64,000 nucleotides of DNA from Armatimonadota bacterium (GCA_018268315.1 JAFDWU010000002.1:124001-188000), one strand, 5' to 3'. Positions 27,132 to 36,017 are shown, counted from the first letter of the stretch. The notes: generated from the letters alone by a model not told the origin. Numbers and translations are program-made.

Positions 27132-27536
27132 GTGGCCGGTAAGAAGCGGGCGATCTTCGAAGACCTCCTTGCCGGCCGCGATCCGTCTGAAGGTTCCTTC
27201 CCCGCCGAGCTTCTGAAGGAAGCCCGCGCGAGCGGAGTCGCCCCTCAAATGGGGACGACCCGCTTTGCACCTGATTCGGTTGCTCTGGAATACGTCTATC
27301 CGGGGCGTCAGGGCGAGACAATGGTGATTACAGTCACTATCCCGACGGACGAGCGGATCGTCTTCCTGCCGGTGCCTCATTGGGTTGTGGAATCAATTTG
27401 GCAAGGCGAGATCGACGGCACGTACTGCTTCGAGTCGGAAGCGGCGGCAATGACGAAAGAGTTCCTGGCCCAGCTTGAGCCGGGTCCAAACAAAGAGATA
27501 TTCGGCAAGAAGCCCGCGCCAACCGGCAGATCTTAA
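27132..27536 (+). CDS. Small conserved-looking protein of unknown function
   Basis: The 134 residues (start GTG 27132, VAGKKRAIFEDLLAG) are not recognised. The protein is soluble, with a helical N-terminus, a middle beta region (DSVALEYVYP, MVITVTIP, ERIVFLPVPHWVVESIW) and a C-terminal helix; a ligand-binding alpha/beta sandwich is plausible. It follows the thiolase by 14 nt and so may be co-transcribed. The frame continues upstream into the thiolase gene (to 27069), but a non-overlapping start is more economical. It converges on ftsZ. Confidence 0.6.
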   Translation: MAGKKRAIFEDLLAGRDPSEGSFPAELLKEARASGVAPQMGTTRFAPDSVALEYVYPGRQGETMVITVTIPTDERIVFLPVPHWVVESIWQGEIDGTYCFESEAAAMTKEFLAQLEPGPNKEIFGKKPAPTGRS

Positions 27537-27545
27537 CGAAAAAAT

Positions 27546-27571
27546 CCCCGTCTCCCTGGAGTGAGACGGGG
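27546..27571 (-). terminator. Terminator for ftsZ
   Basis: CCCCGTCTC (27546-27554) pairs with GAGACGGGG (27563-27571) around an 8-nt loop. On the minus strand the hairpin is followed by ATTTTTTCG, so it terminates the leftward ftsZ message. The plus-strand side lacks a T run. A second small hairpin (CTCGGC/GCCGAG) sits at 27590-27605. Confidence 0.8.
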
Positions 27572-27626
27572 TATGCGTTGGATGAGCCCCTCGGCTGAAG
27601 CCGAGTGTCCTGCGGATGTTTAAGTC

Positions 27627-28730
27627 TTATCCTCCCGAGCGCTGCCTTCGTAGGAAGCTCGGGATATCGAGATCGATTTCGTCTAGCTGAATCGGCTGGG
27701 CAGACATTCGCTGCGGAGCCTGCGACTGACCGGTTCCGTAGAACACGTCCTGATCTCGGCGAACCGGTCGATATGCGGCCGGGTCCATTCCCGCCGCCAG
27801 CAAGGTGATCGTCACCTCGTTGTCGCTCGATTCCTTCATCACGTGGCCCATGATTACGTCGGCATCGTCCGGATCGATCTGCTGGAGGATGTACTCCATC
27901 GCCTCGTGTGCCTCACCGATGCTGAAATCAGAGCCTGCGGTCACGTTCACGAGCACTCGCTTCGCGCCGCTGATGTTCGTTTCCAGAAGCGGCGAGTTTG
28001 CCGCATGCTGAGCGGCCATTCGAGCGCGCTGATCGCCCACGCCCTTGCCAAGGCCCATGAGCGCCACCCCCGCGTTGCTCATGACGCTTCGCACGTCGGC
28101 GAAATCCACGTTGATGAGGCCGGGCTGCATGATGATGTCGCTGATACCCTGAACGCCCTGGCGAAGCACGTCGTCAGCAGCGGCAAACGCCTGCTGCATC
28201 GTGGTCTTCTTCTCAACAAATCCCATAAGGCGGTCATTCGGCACCGTGATGAGGGTGTCAACGTGCTCGCGCAACCTCAAAGCGCCTTCTTCCGCGAGGC
28301 GCTTGCGACGCGGCCCCTCGAAAATGAACGGCTTGGTAACCACGCCAACCGTCAGAATGCCGCGCTTCTTCGCCTTCTCGGCAACCACCGGCGCAGCGCC
28401 GGTTCCAGTACCACCGCCCATACCGGCGGTGATGAAGACCATGTCGCAGCCTTCCAAAATCTCATCAATCTGCTTTTCGTTTTCGCGAGCCGCTGCTTCC
28501 CCTACCGTGGGATCGCCGCCCGCTCCAAGGCCCTTGGCAAGCGTATCGCCAAGCTGAATCTTGGTATCGGCTTTGCTGACGCTCAGCGCCTGCGCATCCG
28601 TGTTCATCGAGATGAACGAGACGCCTTCAACGCCGACTTCAATCATGCGGTTGACGGCATTGCTGCCGGCTCCGCCCACGCCGATCACTTTAATAATTGC
28701 TCGATTCTCAAACAGGTTCTCTGGTGTCAT
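27627..28730 (-). CDS. ftsZ: Cell division GTPase FtsZ
   Basis: The 367-residue tubulin homologue polymerises into the Z-ring. It has the GTP-binding loop GGGTGTGAAP, the N-terminal IKVIGVGGAGSNAVNRM and the T7 loop with synergy-loop residues NVDFADVRSVM. The C-terminal conserved peptide ends DIPSFLRRQ, which in other bacteria binds FtsA/ZipA-type partners. I prefer ATG 28730 to the adjacent GTG 28733 because GGAG lies just upstream. ftsA, ftsQ and mur genes, its usual neighbours, are absent, so ftsZ is isolated here and has its own terminator. Confidence 0.96.
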   Translation of the reverse strand: MTPENLFENRAIIKVIGVGGAGSNAVNRMIEVGVEGVSFISMNTDAQALSVSKADTKIQLGDTLAKGLGAGGDPTVGEAAARENEKQIDEILEGCDMVFITAGMGGGTGTGAAPVVAEKAKKRGILTVGVVTKPFIFEGPRRKRLAEEGALRLREHVDTLITVPNDRLMGFVEKKTTMQQAFAAADDVLRQGVQGISDIIMQPGLINVDFADVRSVMSNAGVALMGLGKGVGDQRARMAAQHAANSPLLETNISGAKRVLVNVTAGSDFSIGEAHEAMEYILQQIDPDDADVIMGHVMKESSDNEVTITLLAAGMDPAAYRPVRRDQDVFYGTGQSQAPQRMSAQPIQLDEIDLDIPSFLRRQRSGG

Positions 28731-28847
28731 CACGCTCCAAGCAGAAACGAGCGGCGCTCGTTATGGAAATGAGGACGCTGGGGCAGATAGAAACGAAGCA
28801 GAAATTTAATAGCATCTTTCGTTCAAAAGAGGCGTCCATAATGAGTC

Positions 28848-29936
28848 ATGCTGTTTCCGGCCATCACCCTCCTGATCGCTTTGTCGCCAAGCCAGGGTTC
28901 TGATCCCCGGCGGCCGGCGCCTATTGTCCGTGATCCGAAGGCGGATGCCGTCGTCGCCAGGTTCGATCAGTTCTACAAGAAGCACCCCATCTTTTCGGTC
29001 AAGTGCACCGCAGTACATCAGGCAATCAAAGGGGTCGGCACAGGGACTCTGTTAGTTGGGCCGGAGGGCAATGCCGCATTTCGCCTCAAGTGGGGTGATC
29101 AGGACTACGGATACTACGTTAACGCAGGCGAGGGTGGTCTGGAGATTGAATACAACAGCAAGATCTATCAGGAACTGAACCGCAAGCCCATTGGCATTCC
29201 CCAATCGATCATCAGCACGGTGCCGATGTACATCTCTCCGAATGTGCTGATCTTGCGCAACAGCCAGCTTATTGACGTTCCGGGCGCGAGGCTGAGCTAT
29301 ATGAGGCCGGACTCCATCGGAGGTGAGCCGTGTGATCAGGTTCGCTCGATGTATGTGGGCAACGACGGGGCTTACAAGATCGTGTTATCTTGGATCAACA
29401 AGGAAGGAAAGCTGCTCAGGTACGGCTTTGACTACGGCCGCGGGATCGGGTTCCTTGATTTCAAGAATTACAACTTCTCGCCTTCTTTCACTGCCGCGAA
29501 TTTCAGCTGCGATATCCCTGCGGGATCAGTTCCCGACTCGCTGCCGCTGATCGAAGAACCGCTAGGCGTGGGCCGCCGAGCGAAAGAAGTAAAAGGACCA
29601 CTTCAAAGCCAAGTGCAGAGTGGGAAGGTCTTGGTGTGCTTCCTTGATCCAACCGAGCCCTCCCAATTGAGCCTTGTAAGCGCGATCAACTCCCAACTTC
29701 AGGCGCGATCAATCAAGCCAATCTGGATGTCCACAAGCCGCAAGGGCGCGCAAGGTTTCACCTACGACGAGGAGGCGATGAAGAGCCTGGTAGTAGCGGC
29801 CAGCCCAACCTTCTACTATTTCGAGGAAGGCATTCTGAGGCAGGTTTATCTCGGCAAGAGCGCGGTTAGCAACAAGGTGCTGGGAACAATATTCTTGCCC
29901 GAAGAAGCTAAACCGAGGAAAGGAAAAGGAAAGTAG
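28848..29936 (+). CDS. Exported protein: LolA-like domain joined to a thioredoxin-like domain without CXXC
   Basis: The 362-residue protein starts with a short signal peptide (MLFPAITLLIALSPSQG). Residues about 35-235 form repeated beta strands of a LolA-like barrel (VKCTAVHQAI, LKWGDQDYGYYV, SYMRPDSIGGEPC). From about 265 a change occurs to a thioredoxin-like pattern: GKVLVCFLDP, helix, then FYYFEEGILRQVYLG, but no CXXC pair is present, so it is not a disulfide enzyme. The tail is basic (PRKGKGK). Neither domain assignment is certain. Function is unknown; a periplasmic lipid- or peptide-binding role is a guess. Confidence 0.6.
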   Translation: MLFPAITLLIALSPSQGSDPRRPAPIVRDPKADAVVARFDQFYKKHPIFSVKCTAVHQAIKGVGTGTLLVGPEGNAAFRLKWGDQDYGYYVNAGEGGLEIEYNSKIYQELNRKPIGIPQSIISTVPMYISPNVLILRNSQLIDVPGARLSYMRPDSIGGEPCDQVRSMYVGNDGAYKIVLSWINKEGKLLRYGFDYGRGIGFLDFKNYNFSPSFTAANFSCDIPAGSVPDSLPLIEEPLGVGRRAKEVKGPLQSQVQSGKVLVCFLDPTEPSQLSLVSAINSQLQARSIKPIWMSTSRKGAQGFTYDEEAMKSLVVAASPTFYYFEEGILRQVYLGKSAVSNKVLGTIFLPEEAKPRKGKGK

Positions 29937-30066
29937 GAGGTTAAGTGGAGGGAGCATCCTGCTCCGACCTCCGTTTCCACCATCCCTGGTGACTCCTACA
30001 TCTTTATACCCCTCATGCGCCCATTTTGTCGCAGTTAGATTGGGATAAGGTGCCCAAAGCCGGGCT

Positions 30067-31011
30067 TTAACGGTCGATATACTGGCTGCTTTTCTTCGTC
30101 TGATCCGGCAGGTTTACTTCCTGTGGGCCAAAGTCCACATCGTCCCTAAATACGCCTTGAACTTCATTCTTGAAAGCTGCCTTCGGGAGGTCGATAGTCC
30201 CGTCAACACGGTGGCCAAACGGCAAGAGAAGCGTCACGCGGCGGTTGCTAAAGTGATAGGGGTTTTCGGGGTTCTTGAGCTTCGTGTCCGCGTAGCCCAT
30301 CACGCCTTCAAAACGGCTCTCAGGCATCCCGTCTGTCTGCAAGGCGTGGTAGAGCGCCTTCGCGCGGTCCGTCGAGAGATCCCAGTTCGTGTACCCAGCG
30401 CCGCCATACGGCTTTGCGTCCGTGTGCCCCTCCACCCGCATAAGCCGTCGAGACTTAACGAGAATTGGCGCAATGTCCTTGATGAGGGCGAGCGCCTGCG
30501 GGCGGATGACCGCCTTTCCTGATTCGAAAAAGATAGCGCCGAGCGCCTCGTGAAACTCAATGCGAAGCCCTTCGTCGGTAAGCGAAAGTTCAACCTTCTT
30601 CACCAAGTCGTCAATGCTGAGTTGGGTCTGCCCCTTAGCTTTTGCTTCTTGGTCAATTTGAGCAAGCTTTGACTCAATTTCTTTCTTGACCTTCTTTAAT
30701 TCGTTCTGATCTTCGCGCACCGTATTCGAGCCGCTTCCATCCGAGTGGCCCTTCATCGGCGCCGCCATGCCCTTGAAAGTGATGATGTTCTTCGAACGAG
30801 GCATGCTCTTGTTCATGCCGAGCGGATCGTTGAAATAGCCCTGAATCTGAGCCTTGGTTTGATCAGACAGGCCCATGATCCACATGACCATGAAGAAGGC
30901 CATCATAGCCGTAACGAAGTCGGCGTAGGCAACTTTCCAGGAGCCGCCATGGTGGGCATGCTCCCCGCCACCCTTCTTCTTCTTAATGATAATCGGGGTG
31001 CCGTCAGCCAT
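30067..31011 (-). CDS. motB: Flagellar motor protein MotB (stator, OmpA-like)
   Basis: The 314-residue stator subunit has a basic N-terminus (KKKKGGG), one membrane span with the proton-binding Asp31 in AYADFVTAMMAFFMV, a plug and linker, and a C-terminal OmpA-like peptidoglycan-binding domain (VEGHTDAKPYG). It forms an ion channel with MotA and anchors it to peptidoglycan. It starts 3 nt after motA stops, so motA-motB form one unit. An ion-specific (Na vs H) call cannot be made. Flagellar structural genes are not in the window. Confidence 0.93.
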   Translation of the reverse strand: MADGTPIIIKKKKGGGEHAHHGGSWKVAYADFVTAMMAFFMVMWIMGLSDQTKAQIQGYFNDPLGMNKSMPRSKNIITFKGMAAPMKGHSDGSGSNTVREDQNELKKVKKEIESKLAQIDQEAKAKGQTQLSIDDLVKKVELSLTDEGLRIEFHEALGAIFFESGKAVIRPQALALIKDIAPILVKSRRLMRVEGHTDAKPYGGAGYTNWDLSTDRAKALYHALQTDGMPESRFEGVMGYADTKLKNPENPYHFSNRRVTLLLPFGHRVDGTIDLPKAAFKNEVQGVFRDDVDFGPQEVNLPDQTKKSSQYIDR

Positions 31012-31014
31012 ATG

Positions 31015-31872
31015 TTAAGCCGCCTTCTCCTTCACGGACTTCTCCATCTCGACGAAGCCAGGGCGAACGGCAGGCTCGATATTTCGGCGAGCAAATTCAA
31101 CGCAGGTAATCGGCGATTCGCCGCGAGCAAAACTGAAGAGCGCAAACCGGATGCAGTTCATGTATGAACCTTCCGAATTCATGCGAGTCTCGAGCGCCTT
31201 ACTTAGCGGCGCGAAGATGCCATAGGCAAGAAGAATTCCAAGGAACGTTCCGACAAGCGCAGCAGCAACCGAGTGGCCGATTTCGGCGGCTTCGCCACCG
31301 ATTTTGCCCATCGTGATGATAACGCCAAGCACCGCCGCAACGATTCCAAAGCCCGGCATCGCATCGCCCACCGTCTGAATGGCGCTCGCGGGGACGTGAG
31401 CTTCCTTATGAGCGACCTCGAGGTCGATCTCCATCATCTCAGCGAGATCGTGGGGGCCGACCGCGCCCGTGAGGATCACCTTAAGCGTGTCGCACATGAA
31501 ATTGACGGCGTGGTGGTTGTTCAAGAACGAGGGGTATTTGCTGATGATGTCGCTCTTCTCAGGTTCCTCGATATGCTTTTCAAGGCCGAGCAAGCCCTCT
31601 TTTCGGGCGACGTTGAAGAGTTGGTACATCATCTTGAGCAAGTCAAGATAAGCCTGCTTGGTGTAAGGATCGGGCTTGAGCAGCCCCATGACGGCTTGAA
31701 TCGTGCCGGTTACGGCAGACATGCCGTTTGCAGCGAGAAATGAGCCAAAGCCCGCGCCAAGAAGAATGATGATCTCATTGATTTGGATGAGCACGGCAAT
31801 GTTGCCACCGTGCATCATGTAGCCCAACATGGTTGCACCGATCACAACCACTACACCGATGATCGTAAACAT
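31015..31872 (-). CDS. motA: Flagellar motor protein MotA
   Basis: The 285-residue protein has four membrane spans (about 2-22, 30-50, 170-190 and 202-225) and a large cytosolic loop with helical segments between spans 2 and 3. GFGSFLAANG near residue 42 and PGFGIVAAVLGVI near 170 are typical MotA blocks. With MotB it forms the stator that couples ion flow to flagellar rotation. It is the first gene of the motAB unit. Confidence 0.93.
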   Translation of the reverse strand: MFTIIGVVVVIGATMLGYMMHGGNIAVLIQINEIIILLGAGFGSFLAANGMSAVTGTIQAVMGLLKPDPYTKQAYLDLLKMMYQLFNVARKEGLLGLEKHIEEPEKSDIISKYPSFLNNHHAVNFMCDTLKVILTGAVGPHDLAEMMEIDLEVAHKEAHVPASAIQTVGDAMPGFGIVAAVLGVIITMGKIGGEAAEIGHSVAAALVGTFLGILLAYGIFAPLSKALETRMNSEGSYMNCIRFALFSFARGESPITCVEFARRNIEPAVRPGFVEMEKSVKEKAA

Positions 31873-32018
31873 TCTTTCTTTCGCTTTCCTAAATCAGCCG
31901 CTCTAAATCTAATAGCCCGCAAGATTGCAGACAAGAAGGTGCGCTTAGGAAAAGTATTGGCAGCTTGCCCATTTCTGCCTAGAGTCCTTATCAGGAACTT
32001 TCATCTTTTCTTGCCAGG

Positions 32019-32024
32019 TATGTT
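32019..32024 (+). promoter_or_regulatory. -10 element TATGTT before the lipocalin-like gene
   Basis: TATGTT precedes ATG 32032 by 7 nt. No ribosome site is present. Confidence 0.4.
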
Positions 32025-32031
32025 CTAGTTT

Positions 32032-32571
32032 ATGAAGCCCACCCTCCTGGCAATAATCCTGCTGATCCAGGCTCTGTGCTTTGGTCGTCAAGATGCTCCT
32101 GCGCCGCAAGCGGCCTCCGTCGGCCCCAAGCTCGAAGGCGTATGGCGGCTCGTACTAATCGAAGACAACGGCGTGAAGCAAGCAAACAACCCGTTCGGGT
32201 TGCTTATCCTCACTGAATCTGGCCACATTTCCCTTCAAATCTCAAGAAAGGATTTTCGGCAGAAATTCGATTCGGACGATATCAAATCCGCCAAAGCGGC
32301 CGAGCGTGCCCGAGCCTTTGAGACGTTCGGCTCCTACTTTGGGCGCTATACGGTCGACAAGGATAAAGGCATGCTAAAGATCACGGTCGACGCCAGCCTC
32401 TTTCCCAACGAGACCGGCACAACAAACTTTCGCTACTTCGAAGTGAGCGAAGACACCCTGGTTCTCAAGCCGGTCGAGAAGGACGAGGACGGCAAGCTGC
32501 TTCCGCGATCAGAAAGCAAACGACGACTGGTCTGGAAGCGCCTGAAGCCGGGCGACGACATCCGGCCCTGA
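32032..32571 (+). CDS. Exported lipocalin-like domain protein
   Basis: The 179-residue protein has a signal peptide (cleavage near CFG-RQ) and a domain that opens LEGVWRLVLIEDNG, the G-x-W start of the bacterial lipocalin-like family. Subsequent strands include FGLLILTESGHISLQI, FGSYFGRYTVDKD and LVLKPVEK, in the order of an eight-stranded barrel. These proteins bind small hydrophobic ligands or have unknown roles. Its last base is followed at once by the stop of the convergent hydrolase gene. Confidence 0.7.
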   Translation: MKPTLLAIILLIQALCFGRQDAPAPQAASVGPKLEGVWRLVLIEDNGVKQANNPFGLLILTESGHISLQISRKDFRQKFDSDDIKSAKAAERARAFETFGSYFGRYTVDKDKGMLKITVDASLFPNETGTTNFRYFEVSEDTLVLKPVEKDEDGKLLPRSESKRRLVWKRLKPGDDIRP

Positions 32572-33537
32572 TTACTTCAGCGTCATCAGGAATTTACGCA
32601 TTGCCGATTTCACGTCGGCAAAGCGATCAATGAACGGGTAGTGGCTTGCGCCCTCCATCATCACCGTCGTTGTACGCTTAGCCTTCTTGAACTGCTTGAT
32701 GCCTTCCATTTCCCAGTCTCGCCAAGGCTGAAGCTCCTCCATGACGGTCTTTCGCGCTTCGCGCGGGGTTTCTTTAGGCGGCCCAAGCAGAGCAAATATC
32801 CCAAGCGCAGGAACCTGCAACTCGCTGTAATCCGAGTTAGAGGCAAGCTGAGCGCGGATCAAAGCATCGCCCGTTTCCCGGTCCATCCGCTCCTTCACCG
32901 GACGATAGGCCTCGTCATCCTCTTTCTGGTTGGTGTTCGGATTGAGTTCAATGCACTTATCGCGGATGTTCTGGAGCGCGCTCTCACCAAACCCCTTTGG
33001 AAACGCCTGCATGCAGTAATCGAAGTAGGTGCCGAAGTTCACGAGGAACTTCTTTGGCGTAGGCTGATACCCGTCGCGAAGATGGGTTGAATAAGGCGGA
33101 TTCGCTCGATGATAGGCCGCGTCAAGATAGATCAGCCCCTTCACTCTGTCTGGATTGACCTTTGCAAAATAAGTGATCTCATCGCCCGCCATACCGTGGC
33201 CAACGAGTACGGCATCCTTAAGCTGGTAGGCGTTCATTACGCCTTCGATATCGTTCGCGAACAGCGATACCGTGTAGTCTTCCGCTCGGGAAGACTTTGC
33301 CTGCCCCCGACGCGTAATGCCGATGCAATGGAATTGGTTTCGAAGGTCCGCCGCAAGCTCCCCGAAAATGGAGCAGCTATCCGTAAAGTCCGTTAGGAAG
33401 ATCAGAACGGTTCCAGAGCCACCCCAGTCAATCGTGTGCAATCGAAGACCGTTCAGGTCGATGTAGCGCTCCTGCCCAGCCATCGGGCTTGGTTGCTGCG
33501 CAGTCAAAACTGCGCTCAGGAGCAATGCGGTAATCAT
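32572..33537 (-). CDS. Exported alpha/beta-hydrolase-fold protein lacking the nucleophile serine
   Basis: The 321 residues begin with a signal peptide (MITALLLSAVLTAQ). The fold is that of alpha/beta hydrolases: HTIDWGGSGTVLIFLTDFTD (oxyanion strand), ITRRGQAKS, nucleophile elbow and later GASHYPFIDRF with the catalytic His. The elbow reads G-H-G-M-A-G with Gly115 encoded by GGT at 33193-33195 where the family has Ser, Asp or Cys. It is therefore likely inactive as a hydrolase, a pseudoenzyme that may bind a ligand or partner, unless the base is a strain polymorphism. It shares its first base with the serA stop. Confidence 0.75.
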   Translation of the reverse strand: MITALLLSAVLTAQQPSPMAGQERYIDLNGLRLHTIDWGGSGTVLIFLTDFTDSCSIFGELAADLRNQFHCIGITRRGQAKSSRAEDYTVSLFANDIEGVMNAYQLKDAVLVGHGMAGDEITYFAKVNPDRVKGLIYLDAAYHRANPPYSTHLRDGYQPTPKKFLVNFGTYFDYCMQAFPKGFGESALQNIRDKCIELNPNTNQKEDDEAYRPVKERMDRETGDALIRAQLASNSDYSELQVPALGIFALLGPPKETPREARKTVMEELQPWRDWEMEGIKQFKKAKRTTTVMMEGASHYPFIDRFADVKSAMRKFLMTLK

Positions 33538-34739
33538 TAACTGTTCTCCATTTGGCTCGCGTCCAGTACGTCCGGGTGCTTTCGAATTCGCGTCATCCCT
33601 TCCTCAGTGATCTTGCGATCCACCGCAATCTGTGCGATTGCCGCCCGCGCCCCACTAAGAATGATCTTCTCGATCTCCTGAACGTTCACTCCGTCTGCTG
33701 TTAATGCTTCAAAAGTATGGTTCAGCACCCCGTCTTTGTCGTAATGACGAACGACGAGCACGTGCGTTGCAGCCGGACCCTTCGTCACGTTCACAACGTT
33801 CGGCACATCGCCTGAGTTCTTGAACTCGCGCACGATTCGCACAGTCTCAGCCGCAATGGCCTCTTGCGCCTGCTCGGTGCTCGCGCCAATGTGGTGAGTC
33901 GTGTACACGCGAGGGTTCGTACGAAGGCTGCCTTCGTACACGCCTTCCCCGGTTGCCGGTTCGCCTTCGAAAACATCGAGGCCGCAGAAAATGTTCTTTT
34001 CTTTGGTGGCGGCTTCCATCGCCGCCTGATCAACAACCTCCGCGCGGCTGGTGTTGATGAAGATCGAGCCCGGCCTCATCGCCTCAAAGAATGCCTTGCC
34101 CAGCATCCCCTTGGTTTTCGGTGTCAGGGCCACATGCACAGAGATGACATCGCAGCGCGAGGCAAGATCCTCGACGGTATTCGCCATTGAGATGCCGAGG
34201 TGAGCGGCAACTTCGGGGGTCATCCATCGGCTGTAGGCAACTACCTTCATCCCGAAGGCTCTTGCTCGAATCATCATTTCTTGGCCGATTGCGCCCATGC
34301 CAACGAGGCCGAGAGTCGAGCCATAGATGCCGCGAGCCTTGGAGAACTCCTTCTTGTTCCACTTGCCCTCGCGAAGCTGAATCACGTTATCGGGAATTCG
34401 GCGGTCGGCGCTAAGAATGAGGCCAAAAGCAAGTTCGGCCACCGCGATGCTGTTCTTGCCGGGGCAGTTTGCCACTCGTACGCCGAGCTGGCTTGCGGCT
34501 TCAACATCGATGGTGTTGTAGCCCGCGCCGGCACGGATGATAACTGCCAGCTTCGAACCTTCGATGACCTCACGCGGCACCTTGGTGCTGCGCACAATGA
34601 GAATCTCCGCCCCGCTTTCTTTTACGCGAGCTTGCAGCGTTTCGCCATTTAGATCCGGCTCGTTGAGCACCTCGCATCCAAGCGCCTTAAGACCCTCCAG
34701 GCCCACTTTCTCAAATTTGTCTGCAACAAGAACCTTCAT
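33537..34739 (-). CDS. serA: D-3-phosphoglycerate dehydrogenase
   Basis: The 400-residue enzyme oxidises 3-phosphoglycerate to 3-phosphohydroxypyruvate, the first step of serine synthesis. The NAD fold is LGLVGMGAIGQEM, the catalytic Arg/Glu region precedes it, and the catalytic His is in THHIGAST. After residue about 315 comes an ACT-like domain (HVLVVRHYDKDGVLNHTF), the serine-sensing module of the family, but the ASB domain of long forms is absent. A -10 element lies 9 nt before its start. The downstream hydrolase gene overlaps by one base. Confidence 0.92.
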   Translation of the reverse strand: MKVLVADKFEKVGLEGLKALGCEVLNEPDLNGETLQARVKESGAEILIVRSTKVPREVIEGSKLAVIIRAGAGYNTIDVEAASQLGVRVANCPGKNSIAVAELAFGLILSADRRIPDNVIQLREGKWNKKEFSKARGIYGSTLGLVGMGAIGQEMMIRARAFGMKVVAYSRWMTPEVAAHLGISMANTVEDLASRCDVISVHVALTPKTKGMLGKAFFEAMRPGSIFINTSRAEVVDQAAMEAATKEKNIFCGLDVFEGEPATGEGVYEGSLRTNPRVYTTHHIGASTEQAQEAIAAETVRIVREFKNSGDVPNVVNVTKGPAATHVLVVRHYDKDGVLNHTFEALTADGVNVQEIEKIILSGARAAIAQIAVDRKITEEGMTRIRKHPDVLDASQMENS

Positions 34740-34748
34740 CGGAGCCTG

Positions 34749-34754
34749 AGTTTA
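34749..34754 (-). promoter_or_regulatory. -10 element TAAACT before serA
   Basis: On the minus strand TAAACT is followed by 9 nt and then the serA ATG at 34739. The only AGGAG lies upstream of the hexamer and cannot act as a ribosome site for a transcript starting here. Confidence 0.5.
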
Positions 34755-34812
34755 CTCCTGTCGAAAGTGGCCCCTCTCGAGGCCCCACGGTTTGGGTACG
34801 ATTGATCTTCGC

Positions 34813-34898
34813 GCCGGGGTGGCGGAACGGTAGACGCGGTGGTCTCAAACACCACTGGGGGCAACTTCGTGTGGGTTCGAATCCCACCCCCGGCACCA
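34813..34898 (+). tRNA. tRNA-Leu (anticodon CAA)
   Basis: The 86-nt gene has an acceptor stem GCCGGGG/CCCCGGC, an encoded CCA at 34896-34898, an anticodon arm with stem GTGGT/ACCAC and loop CTCAAAC, so the anticodon is CAA reading UUG. It has a variable arm and the T loop TTCGAAT. The long variable arm and length are typical of class II tRNA-Leu. It is unaccompanied by other tRNAs. Confidence 0.95.
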
Positions 34899-34902
34899 CT
34901 TC

Positions 34903-35898
34903 CTAATGAGCCGCAGAAGGCAGTTCCATATCGCTGGAGTGCCCTGGGAAGTGCTTGGCTTCGGGATCAAGATGCGTTTTAGCGAAGCAGACGGCAGTGG
35001 CGGCTTCGCCAACTCCGGTTGCAATCAGTTTCAGCTTGCCCGGAAAACTGCATACGTCCCCCACCGCGAATACTGCGGGCAGGTTCGTTTCAAACCGCTC
35101 GTTCACCTTAATCTGATTCTTCTCAATCTCCAGACCCCAGTCTTTGAGCGGCCCTAGGCTCGCCCTGAACCCAATGTTCACGATCAAGGCGTCTAGATCC
35201 ACTTTCAACAACTCTTTCGTTTGCGAGTTCTCAAGGGTCACAGCTTCGAGTCGCTCGTCGCCGTGAAGTTCGGTCACAGTTGACCAAAGATGGGTATCCA
35301 TGTCCAGCGCCATCGCCTGCTTTACGGAATCTTCGTGGGCGCGAAACTGGTCTCGGCGGTGAATCAAGGCAATCCGATCGACAATCGGGTGAAGGTTCAA
35401 GCACCAATCGAGCGCGCTATCGCCGCCTCCTACGATCCCAATTCGCTTCCCTTTGAACTCATCCTTTGACCGAACCCCGTAGTGGAGGCCCTTGCCCTCG
35501 AACTCTTCTTCCCGCTGAACGCCGATTTTCGTTGGCGAGAATGCTCCCGCCCCTGCGGCGATGATGACGGTCCGCGTTGGCATCCGCTCGCCTCGGGCAT
35601 TCTCAATCACATACCCTTCGCCAGCCTTCTCAAGCGCAACCGCTTGGGAGCCCAAAACGGCTTCGGCGCCAAATTGCATCCCTTGTTCGATAAAAGACTG
35701 TGCCAAATCCCGGGCTAAAACCTTTGGGAAACCGGGCATATCGTAGATGTATTTCTCGGGATACAGCGCTGTGAGTTGCCCGCCGAGTTCTGGAAGGCTG
35801 TCGATAATCCGAACCGACATGCCTCTTAAACCGGCATAAAAAGAAGCGAAGAGCCCAACCGGGCCCCCGCCGATAATGGTGATGTCGACTTCGGACAT
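34903..35898 (-). CDS. Ferredoxin/flavodoxin--NADP reductase, thioredoxin-reductase type
   Basis: The 331-residue flavoprotein has an FAD fold IIGGGPVGLFA (8-18), an NADP fold IGIVGGGDSALDW in the middle and a C-terminal FAD contact VFAVGDVCSFPGK. It resembles bacterial thioredoxin reductase but lacks the CXXC redox pair, and so belongs with the YumC-type ferredoxin-NADP reductases. It moves electrons between NADPH and ferredoxin or flavodoxin. AGGAAT precedes the ATG. It is single-gene and divergent from gspF. Confidence 0.88.
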   Translation of the reverse strand: MSEVDITIIGGGPVGLFASFYAGLRGMSVRIIDSLPELGGQLTALYPEKYIYDMPGFPKVLARDLAQSFIEQGMQFGAEAVLGSQAVALEKAGEGYVIENARGERMPTRTVIIAAGAGAFSPTKIGVQREEEFEGKGLHYGVRSKDEFKGKRIGIVGGGDSALDWCLNLHPIVDRIALIHRRDQFRAHEDSVKQAMALDMDTHLWSTVTELHGDERLEAVTLENSQTKELLKVDLDALIVNIGFRASLGPLKDWGLEIEKNQIKVNERFETNLPAVFAVGDVCSFPGKLKLIATGVGEAATAVCFAKTHLDPEAKHFPGHSSDMELPSAAH

Positions 35899-35941
35899 TG
35901 GTTATTCCTACGTGTACCCGGAAATCACTTACGAAGCTTTT

Positions 35942-35960
35942 TTCGCGGAATTGCCGCGAA
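35942..35960. repeat. Inverted repeat between the reductase and gspF
   Basis: TTCGCGG (35942-35948) and CCGCGAA (35954-35960) form a perfect 7-bp inverted repeat with a 5-nt centre. It lies in a divergent promoter region and lacks a T run on either transcript side, so a protein-binding site is more likely than a terminator. Confidence 0.4.
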
Positions 35961-36017
35961 GGCGTGTGAGTCGGCCAACAGAGTGCCGATAAAACTATTT
36001 GGATTTAGGAGAAAAGG

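Noticed and set aside
27843-28772. 309-residue plus-strand frame under ftsZ
   Set aside because: Antisense of ftsZ, which is certain; no start signal.
35942-35960. Terminator between the reductase and gspF
   Set aside because: Both genes start, not end, here, and neither strand has a T run after the hairpin. It is listed as an inverted repeat only.
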